64,000 nt of DNA from Diphasiastrum complanatum (taxonomy: Eukaryota > Streptophyta > Lycopodiopsida > Lycopodiales > Lycopodiaceae). This document shows positions 1 to 11,033 of this stretch, one piece after another; position 1 is the stretch's first letter; every line of letters begins with the position of its first letter. Position numbers and translations under genes: made by a program. Below the pieces are notes generated by a model. It was not told the DNA's origin, did not search any database, and was given only the letters and a program-made list of their open reading frames with translations. The stretch is from positions 48,199,247-48,263,246 of the forward strand of contig CM055098.1 in assembly GCA_029204225.1 (NCBI GenBank), in the 5' to 3' direction.

Positions 1-148
1 ATTTTGTGACAATCAAGCTTCTCAACATTACCTCAGAGATTCAAGCACCATACACGTCGAAGGCAAAGGAACAATCAAAATCACATTCAACAACAATCTA
101 TCTATTTGTTTTTCCAACCCCCATCACGTTCCTTAGTTATCAAAGAAC

Positions 149-1324
149 ATGTTATCAGTCTCTAAGATAACTGATGAGGGCAACATTGTTACTTTCATAT
201 CTGAGCAATGTACAATATCTGAGGAAGGTACTACTCTGACTACATGCACTAGAGTCGAAAATCTTTGTGTACTCTCTAATTCAGTTGCATTAACTAGCAT
301 CTCTAATAAAAATGTAAACGATAATGCTATTCTGTGGCATAGTCAATTCGGACACATGAATACAAGATCACTTTCCTATATGTGTTGTAATAACTTAGTT
401 GATGGATTGTATTTCCCTTCTTCATTAGATAGGAGATCTTTCTTTTGTGAATCATGGCAAATACTCTAGAAGCAAGTTTCCCAAATCACATTCCATCAAA
501 ACAAAGCATGTATTGTATCTTGTACATAGCGGTCTTTGTGGTCCAATGCCAGCTCCGTCCTTAGGAGATGCAATCTGTTTTATCACTTTCATAGATGATT
601 ATTCTAGATGGTCTACAATCATGTTCATTAAGCACAAATCTAAAGCCTTTGAATGCTTCAAGAGATTCAAGGCCATGGCTGAGACATAAACATCTACAAA
701 AGTGAAGGCACTCCAAACTGATGGTGGCGGCGAATACCTCTCTAACGAGATGTCTGACTACATGGCTAAACATGGTATTAGAAGATAGTTCACCACTTCC
801 TATTCACCTCAACAGAACAGGACTGCAGAAAGGAAGAATCGAACTCTTCTCAACTCAACTAGATTCATGCTACATCAAACATACCTACTGGCAAAGTTCT
901 GGGCAGAAGCTACTGCCACATTCTGTTACGTGCAGAACAGATCCAGCACCAAAGCCGTCAACAACAAAACTCCTCATGAAGTTTGGAATGGGCACAAGCC
1001 TAGTGTCAGCCATTTAAAAATATTTGGTTATACATGTTTTGTTCACATTCCTAAACAACAAAGAAGAAATTGGATCCTAGGACAAATAAATGTATTTTAA
1101 TTGGCTATCCTGATGAACATAAAGCTTATAAAGTTTATGATCCATCCACCAATGTAGTATTTGTCTCTAGGGATGTAATATTTCAAGAACATACATACTA
1201 TGATTTCAAACAACCATCGATAGATGATGCTATGTCATTTTATCCTATTTTACATAGCACGGATTCTTCCAACGTTGATGTTCCTTCTATAGAACCTACA
1301 GCTAGTAGCCGTAGAAGACCTTGA
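149..1324 (+). pseudogene. Copia A GAG-pre-integrase and integrase remnant
   Basis: The first segment holds the GAG-pre-integrase signature ILWHSQFGHMNTRSLS near 330-380. The integrase core follows: HSGLCGPM and FITFIDDYSRW at about 525-610, then LQTDGGGEYLS near 712-740 and the AERKN stretch near 825-840. The C-terminal part (IFGYTCFVHIP, then IGYPDEHKAYKVYDP) runs over 1018-1145. Integrase would insert element cDNA. The frame changes at least four times and in-frame stops occur (about 688, 788), so no protein can be made. The reading ends abruptly at 1324 and the next bases already belong to the middle of reverse transcriptase, so about 100 residues of the polyprotein were deleted here. Confidence 0.85.
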
Positions 1325-1329
1325 AATAT

Positions 1330-2543
1330 ACCAAATGGATGTCAAGATAGCATTTCTCAATGGCCAACGTCGCAGAGGAGCTATACATCTTCCAACCGGA
1401 AGGATTTGAAGTCAAAGGCCAAGAGCACAAAGTGTGCAAGCTGCACAAAGCAATCTATGGTCTGAAATAGGTTGCAAGATCATGGGTCAATAGAATCAAC
1501 TCTTATCTCATTCAATTAGGATTTGCAAGCAATTCAGCTAACTGTAATGTTTATTCGAAGCATATAGGCACCAATTCAGTTCACATAGCTCTTTACGTAG
1601 ATGATGCATTTATTTTGTCTAACGACACTTCTCTTCTGCACACTACTAAGAGTGATCTGTCAAAGGAATTTGACATAACTGACTTGGGAGCTGTCCATTC
1701 TTTGCTAGGAATTCACATTACTAGAAATAGACTTCATAAGAAGATCTATCTTAGCCAGCAGGCATATCTAAAAGGCATTTTAGAAAAATTTCATATGTCT
1801 GATTACAAACCAATTGATACTCCGATGGATCCAAGTATAGTATTGACTAGACCTACTTGTGTTGATTTTGATAGTGAAGTACTCGACATAGCGAAGTACC
1901 CTTATCATTCACTAATAAGATCTTTGATGTATGCAATGCTCTGTACTAGACCAGATTTAGCACTGTTAGCACGTTAAGTCAATTCATGTCTAATCCTAGG
2001 ATCTCTCATTGGAAAGCATTAAAGAGATTGATGAATATATTCAGGGAAGTTTAGATCACATTTTATGTTATGATGGAAATGCTATCGACCCACTCGTCTT
2101 GCGAGGCTACTCCAACTCAGATTGGGGAGTAACAGTCTCTACCAGAAAATCTACCTCCGAGTTCTGTTTCTATCTGGTAGGAGGACCGATTTCGTGGAAC
2201 TCAAGGAAGCAGAATTCATGTGCGTTTTCTTCAACTAAGGTAGAGTACATCGCAACATATCAAGCTTCAAAAGAAGTTGTATGGATCACTTTTTTACTTC
2301 ACGACTTACATCACACTCAGTTCCATGCTACCACCATTCTATGTGACATTTTGAGTTATATTTCACTCTCACTGAATCCCAGATTTCATGGCAAATTCAA
2401 GCACATAGAAATCTAGTATCATTTCATTCGGGAGAAAGTTTTCTCAGGTCAAATGATCCTTCAATACTGCTCCACAACAGAAATGGTCGCAGACATCTTC
2501 ACCAAAGCGCTTCCTAGGATCAAGCATCAGAAATTCTTCAACA
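1330..2543 (+). pseudogene. Copia A reverse transcriptase and RNase H remnant
   Basis: Starting near 1330 the translation shows YQMDVKIAFLNG (RT motif A region), then LYGLK near 1456 and the catalytic LYVDD box at about 1590-1606. RNase H follows with GYSNSDWGV, STRKSTSEF and SSTKVEYIA (about 2105-2255). The typical Copia end ADIFTKALPR falls at about 2490-2520. Stops at about 1468 and 1975 and several frame changes show a pseudogene. The N-terminal third of RT is missing. The catalytic aspartates of the LYVDD box remain, so decay is by frame disruption rather than active-site loss. Confidence 0.85.
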
Positions 2544-2594
2544 TGTTGAACCTGCCGAAGATACCAAGGCACCAACCGTGACCTTAAGGGGGAG

Positions 2595-2967
2595 TGTTGG
2601 AAATTAAGCCCCCAGTTGTCTCCTTGGTGAATGACTAAATTCTATTTCATGATTCTTCCTGCACGTTTATTGATCTTTGATCTAGGGTCAGGTGAAATCT
2701 ATTTTGGGCTCAAAGTCTGCTCATCTGATACCTGTAGGAATCATAACTTAGATAGCCAAACTATTTGAAGAACGTCTACAAACGGGATTCTGGTTGATCT
2801 CCAGCAAAGGGTAACCAATCCTGTCATAATTTCAAGTTCAGATATTAAGTTTAATAACTTGAAGTCATTGAAGACTTGGCCATCTTCAAGCACTTCCACG
2901 AACTTGCATTTAGAACAAGTCTGCAAAAATACTCTACTTTTGCGACAGTCTGTAGAAATACTCTAAT
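2595..2967 (+). repeat. Copia A 3' LTR (left boundary firm, right boundary uncertain)
   Basis: It starts with TGTTGGAAATTAAG directly after the polypurine tract at 2586-2594, the expected position of a 3' LTR. No partner LTR is in the window and no TSD could be found, so the right end is unknown. I stop it at 2967, where another TGTTACG LTR-like start appears; it may resume beyond that. A short imperfect repeat (gtctgcaaaaatactcta and gtctgtagaaatactcta) lies near 2921-2966. Confidence 0.5.
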
Positions 2968-3400
2968 TGTTACGGCCCTAATGGGGGGTTTGTACCATTA
3001 GGGGACTACCTTAGATGTAGGGGCCAGGCCTAATTTGGGTAATAGCTAAGTAGGACCTTAGGCTATGCCTGCATGCGGTATAGGCATGTGTGTTGCATCC
3101 TAGTATAAGATAGGATGTACATGCACTGTGTCTATGCATGGGTCTCTGCTATTATGAGTTAGGGGTACCTTCATGCAATAGACATGCATGGGAGTTAGGC
3201 ATGAGTTGATAGCACGCTTACATGTGGATTCATTGCATGGACAGGCAGGGGAGGGGCTTCTCTCTATATATACCTTGTCCTGTGTCCATTTGATTCATTG
3301 AGAGTCTGCGGCCGTTATGCTATCGGATTGGTAAGCGCTTCCTATCATTGAGACTTGTCATACTCCCTAGTGCTCGGGGGCTAGATCAAATGATCTAGGA
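2968..3400 (+). repeat. Gypsy-type LTR fragment or solo LTR (right end not located)
   Basis: It begins TGTTACGG, like the two certain Gypsy LTRs of this window (43088 and, on the minus strand, 52518). A 9-bp inverted repeat follows (2976-2984 with 2995-3003). A TATA-like ctatatatacc near 3262-3272 sits about 300 bp in, as expected for a U3/R junction. No coding sequence is attached. I could not find the right terminus or a TSD, so this could be a solo LTR or a fragment. Confidence 0.4.
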
Positions 3401-3589
3401 TTGGTTGGGACGGTTTCGTCCACTGCACTCCTTTATTGTGTTCTTTACACCCATTCTCTATTGGAGGTCTTGGGGGACGTTTTACTAATTGTCGCGACAA
3501 TGTGCAGAAATGAACTATGTTTTTCACAATGTTTTTCACATTTTCTTGAAATGCGAAACTAGCATAGTTCAAAAGTTTAACTGTTTTTA

Positions 3590-3740
3590 ATACCTTTGGC
3601 TTTTTTGCATTTTTTTGAAAAATGCAAAGAGAAAAATAGTCCTCGAGGGTAATCTATTTTCATGAGTTAAATTGTTTTAAAGGCACCTTCGCGTTTTTAA
3701 GGGCACCTTCGGCTTTTTTGCAAAATTCCAAAGAGAGAGA
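3590..3740. repeat. Copies of a GGCACCTTCGGCTTTTTTG motif
   Basis: Two or three degenerate units (aaggcaccttcg followed by a T-rich run) lie between about 3590 and 3730. The same motif is tandemly arrayed in both LTRs of Copia B (6700-6960 and 11300-11560). This suggests a fragment of a related LTR here. No gene is seen in 3400-3893. Confidence 0.5.
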
Positions 3741-3893
3741 AAAATGCTAAAGGTCGTCTATTTTGCATGAGGAACGCTCACAGCCACTGTCCGAAATTTG
3801 CGAAGTGAGAGAAACCACTTCACGTAAAATGAGAAGTGAGAGAATTTGCGACGACCTCGTTCACGTCAACATTCCCTACAGATTGACAGTATA

Positions 3894-4710
3894 TGTTGGG
3901 GGTATTCCCAACAAAGTGTAAATATATAAAATCATCTAATAAAATGTGTTGCGAGGGCATGACATCCTGCGTGTATAAGCCCATGGCCCAATGAGCACGC
4001 AAGTGAAGTTGTAAATTAAATAATAGACTTGGGCCCTTTGTAATTAAAATAAAACTTGAGGCCCAAAGTCAATTCTAAACTTAGAGTTTACTTTTTAGAG
4101 TTGGGTCCAATTTTGGACTCACATGAATCTTGTGATTTCCAATGTACTTTTTGTGGCTTGGATCAAGTTGGGTCCAAGATGAATGGATAGGATCAATATG
4201 AATATTAGCCAATAGGATTGAGGGGCAAGGGCCTTCCCCATTCTATAAAAAAGCACCATTTGTACACTATTTTCATGCTTAATAAAGAGGAGGAGACTCT
4301 ACCATTTTGAGAGCTCAAGCATCCTCATTTGCTAATCAATCTTGCTTATGCTATTGTTGTGATTGCTTGTTATTTTCATTTCCCATGCTTCTTGTTTATG
4401 CTAGTTAAGGTTTTTCCATAAGCAATGACATTGAGCATTTTAGCTAACCTCCATCTCATCTCTCTCTCTCTCTTTCTCTCTTCTCTTCTCTCTTCCTCTC
4501 CTTTTCTATCCCTTTTCTTCACCCAAATCATGATGAATGTTAGAGTAGAGGAGTAGAGTTAAGGGAGAGTAGTGTTAGTGGTGAATAGAGTTAAGGAGGA
4601 AGTAGGAAACTAACTAAAATTAGCATCTATGCATAGTTAGGTACCTATCCAGTGATCTAACCCTTGTTGACAGGCAGGAGTACTATACTACGCAGATCTA
4701 CGACCCTACA
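3894..4710 (+). mobile_element. Solo LTR, 817 bp, with TSD gtata
   Basis: The segment starts TGTTGGGG and ends CCCTACA. It is flanked on both sides by the pentanucleotide gtata (3889-3893 and 4711-4715), the expected target-site duplication. A hairpin (tgttggg, 6-nt loop, cccaaca) sits at the very start. A TATA-like ctataaaaaag lies near 4243 and an AATAAA-like signal (cttaataaagagg) near 4278, giving a plausible U3/R order on the + strand. It has no internal coding region, as left by recombination between two LTRs. A CT-rich stretch lies at 4456-4504. The orientation is inferred from the TATA and poly(A)-like signals. Confidence 0.75.
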
Positions 4711-4715
4711 GTATA

Positions 4716-5314
4716 CACTATGTACAGTTGTCATAAAAGCCATATACTTCCAAGTAGAACGGCTTGCCTAATTAGGTGACAAACATTTAATGTAGTTAAT
4801 ACATGGATGCAATTTATGACTAGATCATCCTAGCACAGATTACTTTAGACCCTCCGTCTGTGAGACGTATGATTTTGAGCCTCCCAGTTACGTCGCCATT
4901 TCGGTTGTAATTGCTATCTTATTGTGCTTCAGTGTGATATAACAGCAGCATGCTTTTCTATCTGTGTATAACGTAGATGAATGCTTGTTGTGATTGAATG
5001 CACTTTATCGTTGTTTGATCACACTTGTTTACTCACTCTGATCAGAACACGGACGTCTACGACTCCTCAGTTTCTGATCAGACAATGGTTGTCTTTGACG
5101 CCTGAGGAACTCGCGATATCAATTTGCTCTTTCCATATATTTTAACACTAAAATTCATATTGAATCTGATTTCCAGTGATACCACACACACACAAACCAT
5201 TTCTAATCTCTTCGGTGGACTATACTCTTGTTTTGTCAGTATGAATTAATTTTTAAGATCCTGTCGGACAATTAGAACACTTAAGCTGTGATTATATTTA
5301 GCATAAGCTTTCTA
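4716..5314. other. Gene-free stretch with one 36-bp tandem repeat
   Basis: I see no coding sequence. A degenerate direct duplication of 36 bp starts at 5037 and 5073; both copies begin tctgatcag and end near cctcag/cctgag. The remainder is unremarkable and could be 3' sequence of the minus-strand Copia gag relic to its right. Confidence 0.4.
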
Positions 5315-6258
5315 TTAGATTGTTTTTGCATCTATCAGCTGATTGTAACGGGAGAGCTGTTCCGCAATATTCCTGCTCTCTTCGCCGTTCACGTTCTTCC
5401 ATCTCCCTTGCCCCATCACATCGTGATCCGCTTCTTGACTCAGCTGAGGTGCTTCTGTAGCTGCATTTGCCATCTGCTTTGATTGCCCTTTGTTGTTGTT
5501 CTTGGCTTCTAGTATACAACAATCTTGAATCTTGTGGTTAGTTTGTTTATAGTATCTACAGAACAACTTTTTCCTGGTTGGTGGCTTTGATTGCTCTTGA
5601 CCATTCTGTGTCGGCTTTTGATTCAGCTGTTGTGGCTTTGCGTCTCTCTTCTTCTGCTTGTTCGAATTCTTGTTGGTGTATAAAGCGTGAGAGTCGACAG
5701 TAGAGGAACTGGAGGGTTTGTTCCTTCTCGTCTCTTCTTGCAACAGCATCGTAATGACTTGTGATAGAGTCAGCTTTGGATGTGTGGTGATCATCATCAC
5801 CCAGTATCATACAATATCAAGCTTGAAAGTTGTGTCATTACCGTGTCTTGATTGTCTATGACAGATCCGACAACGGCCATTTGTTGTAGAAGGTTCTTGA
5901 ACTGGTTGATGTGATTATGTAGGGAATCATCATTTGCCATCTTGAGGGAGAAGAATTTTCTCCTAAGATATAGCTTGGAAGCTACGTCGCGCACTTCGTA
6001 CAGGGTACTCAAGATGTCCCAGACTTCCTTGGAGGTTTGATCTTCAGGCACATGGCCGATTTGTGTGTTTGAGATGTTGAGGATGACCAACGCGAAGGCC
6101 TTGCCATCCTTTAGTTTCCATCAAGAGATTGCAGCAACGTTTGCTTCGGGTCTTGCCTTTGCATGTGACAACATCATACAACTCCTTAGCCATTAGCATA
6201 GTTTTCATCTTAAATTTTCACAGATGGCAATTGGATCCGTCAAGCTTGTCCACGAGCC
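5315..6258 (-). pseudogene. Orphan Copia gag relic (minus strand)
   Basis: Reading leftward from about 6258, the translation starts with the Copia gag signature LVDKLDGSN and continues through KEVWDILSTLYEVRDVAS (about 6035-5980). A second frame holds LTLSQVITMLLQEE (about 5775-5735) and a zinc knuckle CRYYKQTNHKIQDC (about 5565-5520), in which the second Cys of the usual CX2C is Tyr. Gag forms the virus-like particle. At least two frame changes break it, one near 5800. No protease, RT or LTR is attached on the left. Its upstream part is separated from it by the insertion of Copia B at 6514-12037. Confidence 0.75.
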
Positions 6259-6513
6259 GAATGTCACTTTTAGCTTTGAAAACTATGCCACTTTTAAAGA
6301 ACTAACAAAGAATCGTTTGGCATCCATTGGAGGTGGGCCCATAACATTTTCAAGTGAATCTTTTTTCAAATGAGGCTATTTGCTTATGCAACAAAGGAAT
6401 TTCATGTCGTCTAAAAAAAAAAGCCTCCTTCCAATTCTAATTTTGATTTGGTTATTTTCAGGTTGTTGATAAGATTCTTGTGACTACCAAATAATGCAAT
6501 ACTAACATATTAT

Positions 6514-7290
6514 TGTTAGATTACTTATGCTCAGCCTTAAACAAATCGTTCAAGTAATGAGCATCCTGAAAACCGAAGGCCGACTACATGTTTTCGGACC
6601 TTCACATTTTTCCCGTTTAAGATTTTTTGCCTTAACCATTCTTTAGCACCTTTTTTGGCCTTTTTCGCCCCTTCGAGAAAAATGCGACAAAGTGGCCAGG
6701 ATGCCTTAGAAATCATTTTAAAGACACCTTTGGCTTTTTTGGCATTTTTGTTCTTTTTGGTCTAAGGCACCTTCTGCTTTTTTGTTGCCTTTAGTCTAAG
6801 GCACCTTCGCTTTCTTCGTTGTCTTTAGTTTAAGGCACTATTCGGTTTTTTTGTCTTTTTCATCATCTTCGTTGCCTTAAATCTAAGGGCGCTTTCAGGA
6901 TTTACATACCTTAAGTCTAAGGGCACTCTACCTTCAGAATATACCTTCGGGTTTTTCGGGTTTTTGCTACATTGGCAGACCGACGTCGCCAACTTATCAT
7001 CAATCCTAAAAATAGCTGGATAAACAAATATCCTAAGGGTGGTTACCAACTTTGTACAGATGCAAAACTGGAGTAAATGGTAGTTAAAGCATCATATATG
7101 TTTCTCTCTCAACACTTGTAAATATATATACTAGCTGAAACAAGCTATGTAAGTGTTAATTGAATTTCTTCTGTAGCCAGTGTTATCATGCTCAACAAGC
7201 TGAAGTTATTATTTCAAGCCATTGTACTCACTGTTGATATTTATCATAGTGCCATTTTTTTTACACTATTGCGTCGTTCATTTGCGCATT
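6514..7290 (+). repeat. Copia B 5' LTR, truncated at its 3' end
   Basis: It aligns with the 3' LTR from TGTTAGATTACTT to a shared tttg(c/t)gcatt that ends at 7290. There it jumps to the reverse complement of integrase (AERKNR). By comparison with the 3' LTR the last 116 bp are absent. It contains the GGCACCTTCG minisatellite (about 6700-6960) with fewer units than the 3' LTR. Confidence 0.85.
6700..6960 (+). repeat. Minisatellite of about 36 bp in the Copia B 5' LTR
   Basis: Degenerate units of the form ttgcctttagtctaaggca followed by ccttcgctttcttcg repeat about three to five times, becoming more diverged toward 6960. The homologous array in the 3' LTR has a different unit number. Confidence 0.7.
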
Positions 7291-8877
7291 CGATTCTTCC
7301 GCTCAGCTACACCATTGGATTGCAGTGAGTAGCTAGTTGTATATTGTTGATGTATCCTGTTGGCCTTGTAGAACTCCTTGAATTCTGTGGAGATGTACTC
7401 TCCCCCTCCATCTGTGCGTAGAGCTTTGATCTTCCTATAGGCCTGGTTCTCTGCAGACGCCTTGAACTGCATGAAGAACTTGAATGCTTCGGATTTGTTC
7501 TTTAGATAGTAGGTTGCAGTCCTTCGATAGAAGTCGTCGATGAAGGTTAGAAAATAGAGAGCTCCACCTGTGGAAGTAGTCTGCATCGGGCCACAAATGT
7601 CGCTATGTACAAGGTCAAGCAAGCCCTTGGATGTGTGAACTGAGTCTGAACTGAAGGGACTCCTTGCATGCTTGCTGATAGTACAGCTTTCGCATGGATA
7701 AGTTGGCTTGCTGACTAAAGGCAGATCTTGTACTAGACTCTAAGCTGACATTTGCTGAATACTGTTGAAGTTAAGATGGCCAAGTCTGAAATGCCACATC
7801 ATATCACTTGATTCAGAAGTGGATGTGTGAAGAGCTTGACTATTAGAAGAATAGCAATGGCTGAGTTTTTACGGATAGCCGCTTCTTCTTCCATAGGCTA
7901 AAACCTTCTGAGATTTGTCAAGAATTGTGTAGCCTTCTGTATTGAATTCGACCCTCCGACCTGAATCTGTGATTCTGCTAATTGAGTGCAGATTCTTAGT
8001 TAGATTTGGAACGTGGAGAACGGACAGCAACTTGACTTCACCTCTTTTGAATTCAACTCTGACTGTTCCTTCACCTTCGATTGAATGTGATGAGTTGTCT
8101 CCAAGTTGCACAACTCGAGAGTGGGTGAATGATTTATAGTCTTTGAACTAGTCGCGATGGTGAGTCATGTGTTGAGTTGCTCCAGAATCTAGATACCAGG
8201 AATCGATATCCTGTTATTCTCCGACTTTGGTCATGAAAGCTGCTTCATCTTCTTGTTGTTGTTGCTGATTTGAGTGACTGGTTGTAGCACTATGTGCTTG
8301 TTATTGGAACTACTTCTTCTTTTCGTTGTTATACTTCAAAGTTCGGTAGTCCTTGATTTCGTGGCCAGTCTTCTTACAATATCTACAGAAAAGTTTCTGT
8401 GTTGGTTGGAATGATGAAGAGCTTGAATTCGATCCTGAACCAAAATTTGGTCCAGACTGCATGTTGCTCTTCTTGTCAGTAGAGCCTGACTTTGTAGATC
8501 TCTTGGATCTAAACTTCTGATTTTTTTGATACAAAGCTTCAGGATCCGATCCTGAGCTTGAGGAGGATGTTGATCTTCTGATCTCCTCTTGTAGGAGCAG
8601 CGAAATTACTCTTGATAGAGTGAGGTGCTCCTGGGTAGAAATTGCCATTACCCAATTTTTGTAGGCCTCAGGTAGACTCGATAATAGAGACATGAGTGCA
8701 TCGGAATCTTCTATGACTAAGCCAATTGCAGTTATCTGTTCCATAACATTTTTGAAGGTGTTGAGATGGCTTGAAACACTATCTGCGTCAGACATTCTGA
8801 GGGTGAAGAATTTCTTTCTCAGATGAAACTTGGAAGTAACGTCTCTAATGTCGTAGAGAGTTGCTAGGATGTCCCAT
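7291..8877 (-). pseudogene. Copia B inverted block: gag, protease, GAG-pre-integrase, integrase N-terminal half
   Basis: Read on the minus strand from 8877 it gives gag from WDILATLYDIRDV, a Ser-rich linker and the zinc knuckle CRYCKKTGHEIKDY (last Cys replaced by Tyr). Next come the protease DSGATQHM region near 8200, the GAG-pre-integrase HFRLGHLNFNSIQQ (about 7800-7750) and the integrase core HSDICGPM, FLTFIDDFYRR and LRTDGGGEYIS. It ends at AERKNRMR at 7291. Stops break it near 8300, 8145, 7865 and 7740. Integrase then continues on the opposite strand at 8878 with the residues that normally follow, which proves the inversion. The gag N-terminus is absent. Confidence 0.88.
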
Positions 8878-10993
8878 GAGAGTGCCAAGAACATGATGGC
8901 CCATGTCTCTTTTCCAAAGAAATTCTGGGTAGAAGCTGTTACAACAGCTGCCTACTTGCAGAATTGATCCATCACCTAAGCTCTGAATGGCAAGACACCT
9001 TATGAGGTGTAGACATGATCAAAACCATCACTCAAACATATGTGAGTGTTTGGATGCATCGCTTTCGCTCAAATCCCGGAAGATCTAAGAAGAAAGCTAG
9101 ATGGTAAGAATATAAAGACGATATTCATTGGCTATTCCTCAAATCACAAGGCATACAAGCTCTACAATCTGGATACCGAGAAGGCATTCACCAGTAGAGA
9201 TGTCATTTTTGTGGAAGACCAGTTCATTGACCACAAAGGAAAAGTTCCTGATAATTCCGACCCAAGGATCGAGCAACCAGACAATTCTGATCCAAGGATT
9301 CAACTGTTGAATAACAACGATGACTCAGACAATGAGTTAGAACCTCAATGACCCACATCAGAAGACCGCAGTTCAACCTAGAAGGTCGAATAGACAGCCT
9401 CCATCCAAATTTATGGATGATCCGGCCTGCTACTTTGTGTAGGAACCAACCATTGTCTCTAGGCAATGTCTACTGCTGATGCTGACCAGTGGAAAGCAGC
9501 GATGGACACCGAATTCGATTCTCTTATGGAGAATCAAACATGGACACTCATTGAGCTGCCAAAGGACCGGAAACCAATTCCATGCAAATGGATATTCAAG
9601 GTAAAGTACGATGCTGAAGGAAGGCTAAATCGTTACAAGGCCAGGCTAGTCGCCAAAGGCTTTTCCCAGATTCCAGATCTGGATTATTCAGAAACCTTCA
9701 GCCCAGTCATCAAACATGCTTCGATCTGTCTACTCCTTTCCTTTGCAGCCGCAGTAGATCTTGAAGTCCACCAGATGGATGTCCAGACCGTTTTTCTCAA
9801 TGGAACCATCGAAGAGAAATCTACATGATGCAGCCAGAGGGATAAGAACTCAACAGCAAGCATCACACCTTGTATGCAAAATCCACAAGGATCTCTACGG
9901 GCTGAAACAATCACCCAGAGCCTGGTTCCAAAAAATCAACGCATTTTTTATAGAGAATGGTCTTATTCCAAACTCAGCAGACTCGAATGTCTACTTCAAG
10001 TCTGTATCAAATTACTTCATCATCATCACTCTCTACGTAGATAATACACTCTTATTCAGTAACAATCTGAATCTGATGAAGGATACAAAATGCATGCTGG
10101 CGCAGGAATACAAGATGACTGACATGGTTCCAACCCACTATTATTTCAGAATTCAAATTCAACGAGATCGACCCAACAAACTGATCTTTATCAGTCAGCA
10201 ACGATATCTCAACAACGTGCTAGAAAAGTATGGAATGGCCAACTGCAAACCAAGTGACTTTCCACTCGGCCCTGGACTAAAGCTATCAAATAAACAATCT
10301 CCTCAAACTGAGGCAGAAAAGGAGGAGATGCAGCGCTACCCGTTTTAATTCGTCATTGACTCACTGATGTACACAATAATTTGCAAGCGACCAGACTTTG
10401 CATATTCGATCAGTACACTCAGCCAGTTCCTGTCAAATCCAGGCTTAACTCATTGGAAGGCACTAACAAAGGTCATGAAGTACATCCAAGCAACGAAAAC
10501 TCTCAGCATCTGCTACGAAGGCAGCCACACTGCCAACATCCTTCAAGCCTACACAGATGCGGATTGGGCAAGAGATGTCGACACCAAAAAATCAACTTCT
10601 GGATTTGTATTTTTATACAACCAAAGCCCAATCTCATGAAACAGCCGGAAGCAGACCTCAGTTGCATTATCATCAACGGAATCCGAATACATAGATGCCA
10701 CCAATGCAACCAAAGAGGCAATTTGGCTAAGGCAACTACTTGCAGACCTGAACCTTGCACAACCACTTCCTACAACAATCTATTGTGACAATCAAAGCAC
10801 AATAGCGCTATCTCTCAATCCGAGATTTCATTCTCAAAGCAAACATATAGAAATCAGGTATCATTACCTTAGAGAGAAAGTGCACAGCAAGGAAGTAGAA
10901 CTGGTTTTCTGTAGAACAAACTACATGACAGCAGATTACTTCACAAAGGCTCTATCAAAGGAGCAAAATCTTAGATTTAACGATATGTTAAAT
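8878..10993 (+). pseudogene. Copia B integrase C-terminal half, reverse transcriptase and RNase H
   Basis: The reading begins in integrase (KKFWVEAVTTAAYLQN near 8915-8965), then FGCIAFAQIPEDLRRK and IGYSSNHKAYKLYN (9050-9170). The RT domain starts near 9466, with KARLVAKGFSQ and VHQMDVQTVFLNG (RT motif A). The catalytic box at about 10031-10050 reads LYVDN instead of LYVDD, a direct active-site change. RNase H shows AYTDADWARD and KKSTSGF (about 10547-10605), and the end ADYFTKALSKEQ lies at 10930-10965. In-frame stops occur near 8966, 9349, 9826, 10346 and 10637. Confidence 0.88.
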
Positions 10994-11033
10994 CTGAAGA
11001 TCAAAATTTTTCAGGATCCACATTAAGGGAGAG

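Larger units (their letters stand above)
1..2594 (+). mobile_element. Copia A: degenerate Ty1/Copia retrotransposon, 5' part outside the window
   Basis: The sequence reads on the + strand as the end of the protease/GAG-pre-integrase region, then integrase, reverse transcriptase and RNase H, the Ty1/Copia order. Many stops and frameshifts break it. A polypurine tract (2586-2594, aagggggag) is followed at once by a TGTTGG LTR start, which fixes the 3' end. The 5' LTR and gag lie left of the window. Decay makes it surely inactive. Confidence 0.9.

Noticed and set aside
3484..3488. ctaat as the right TSD of the LTR starting at 2968
   Set aside because: It matches the bases before 2968 but is preceded by tttta rather than a CA end, so it is probably chance.
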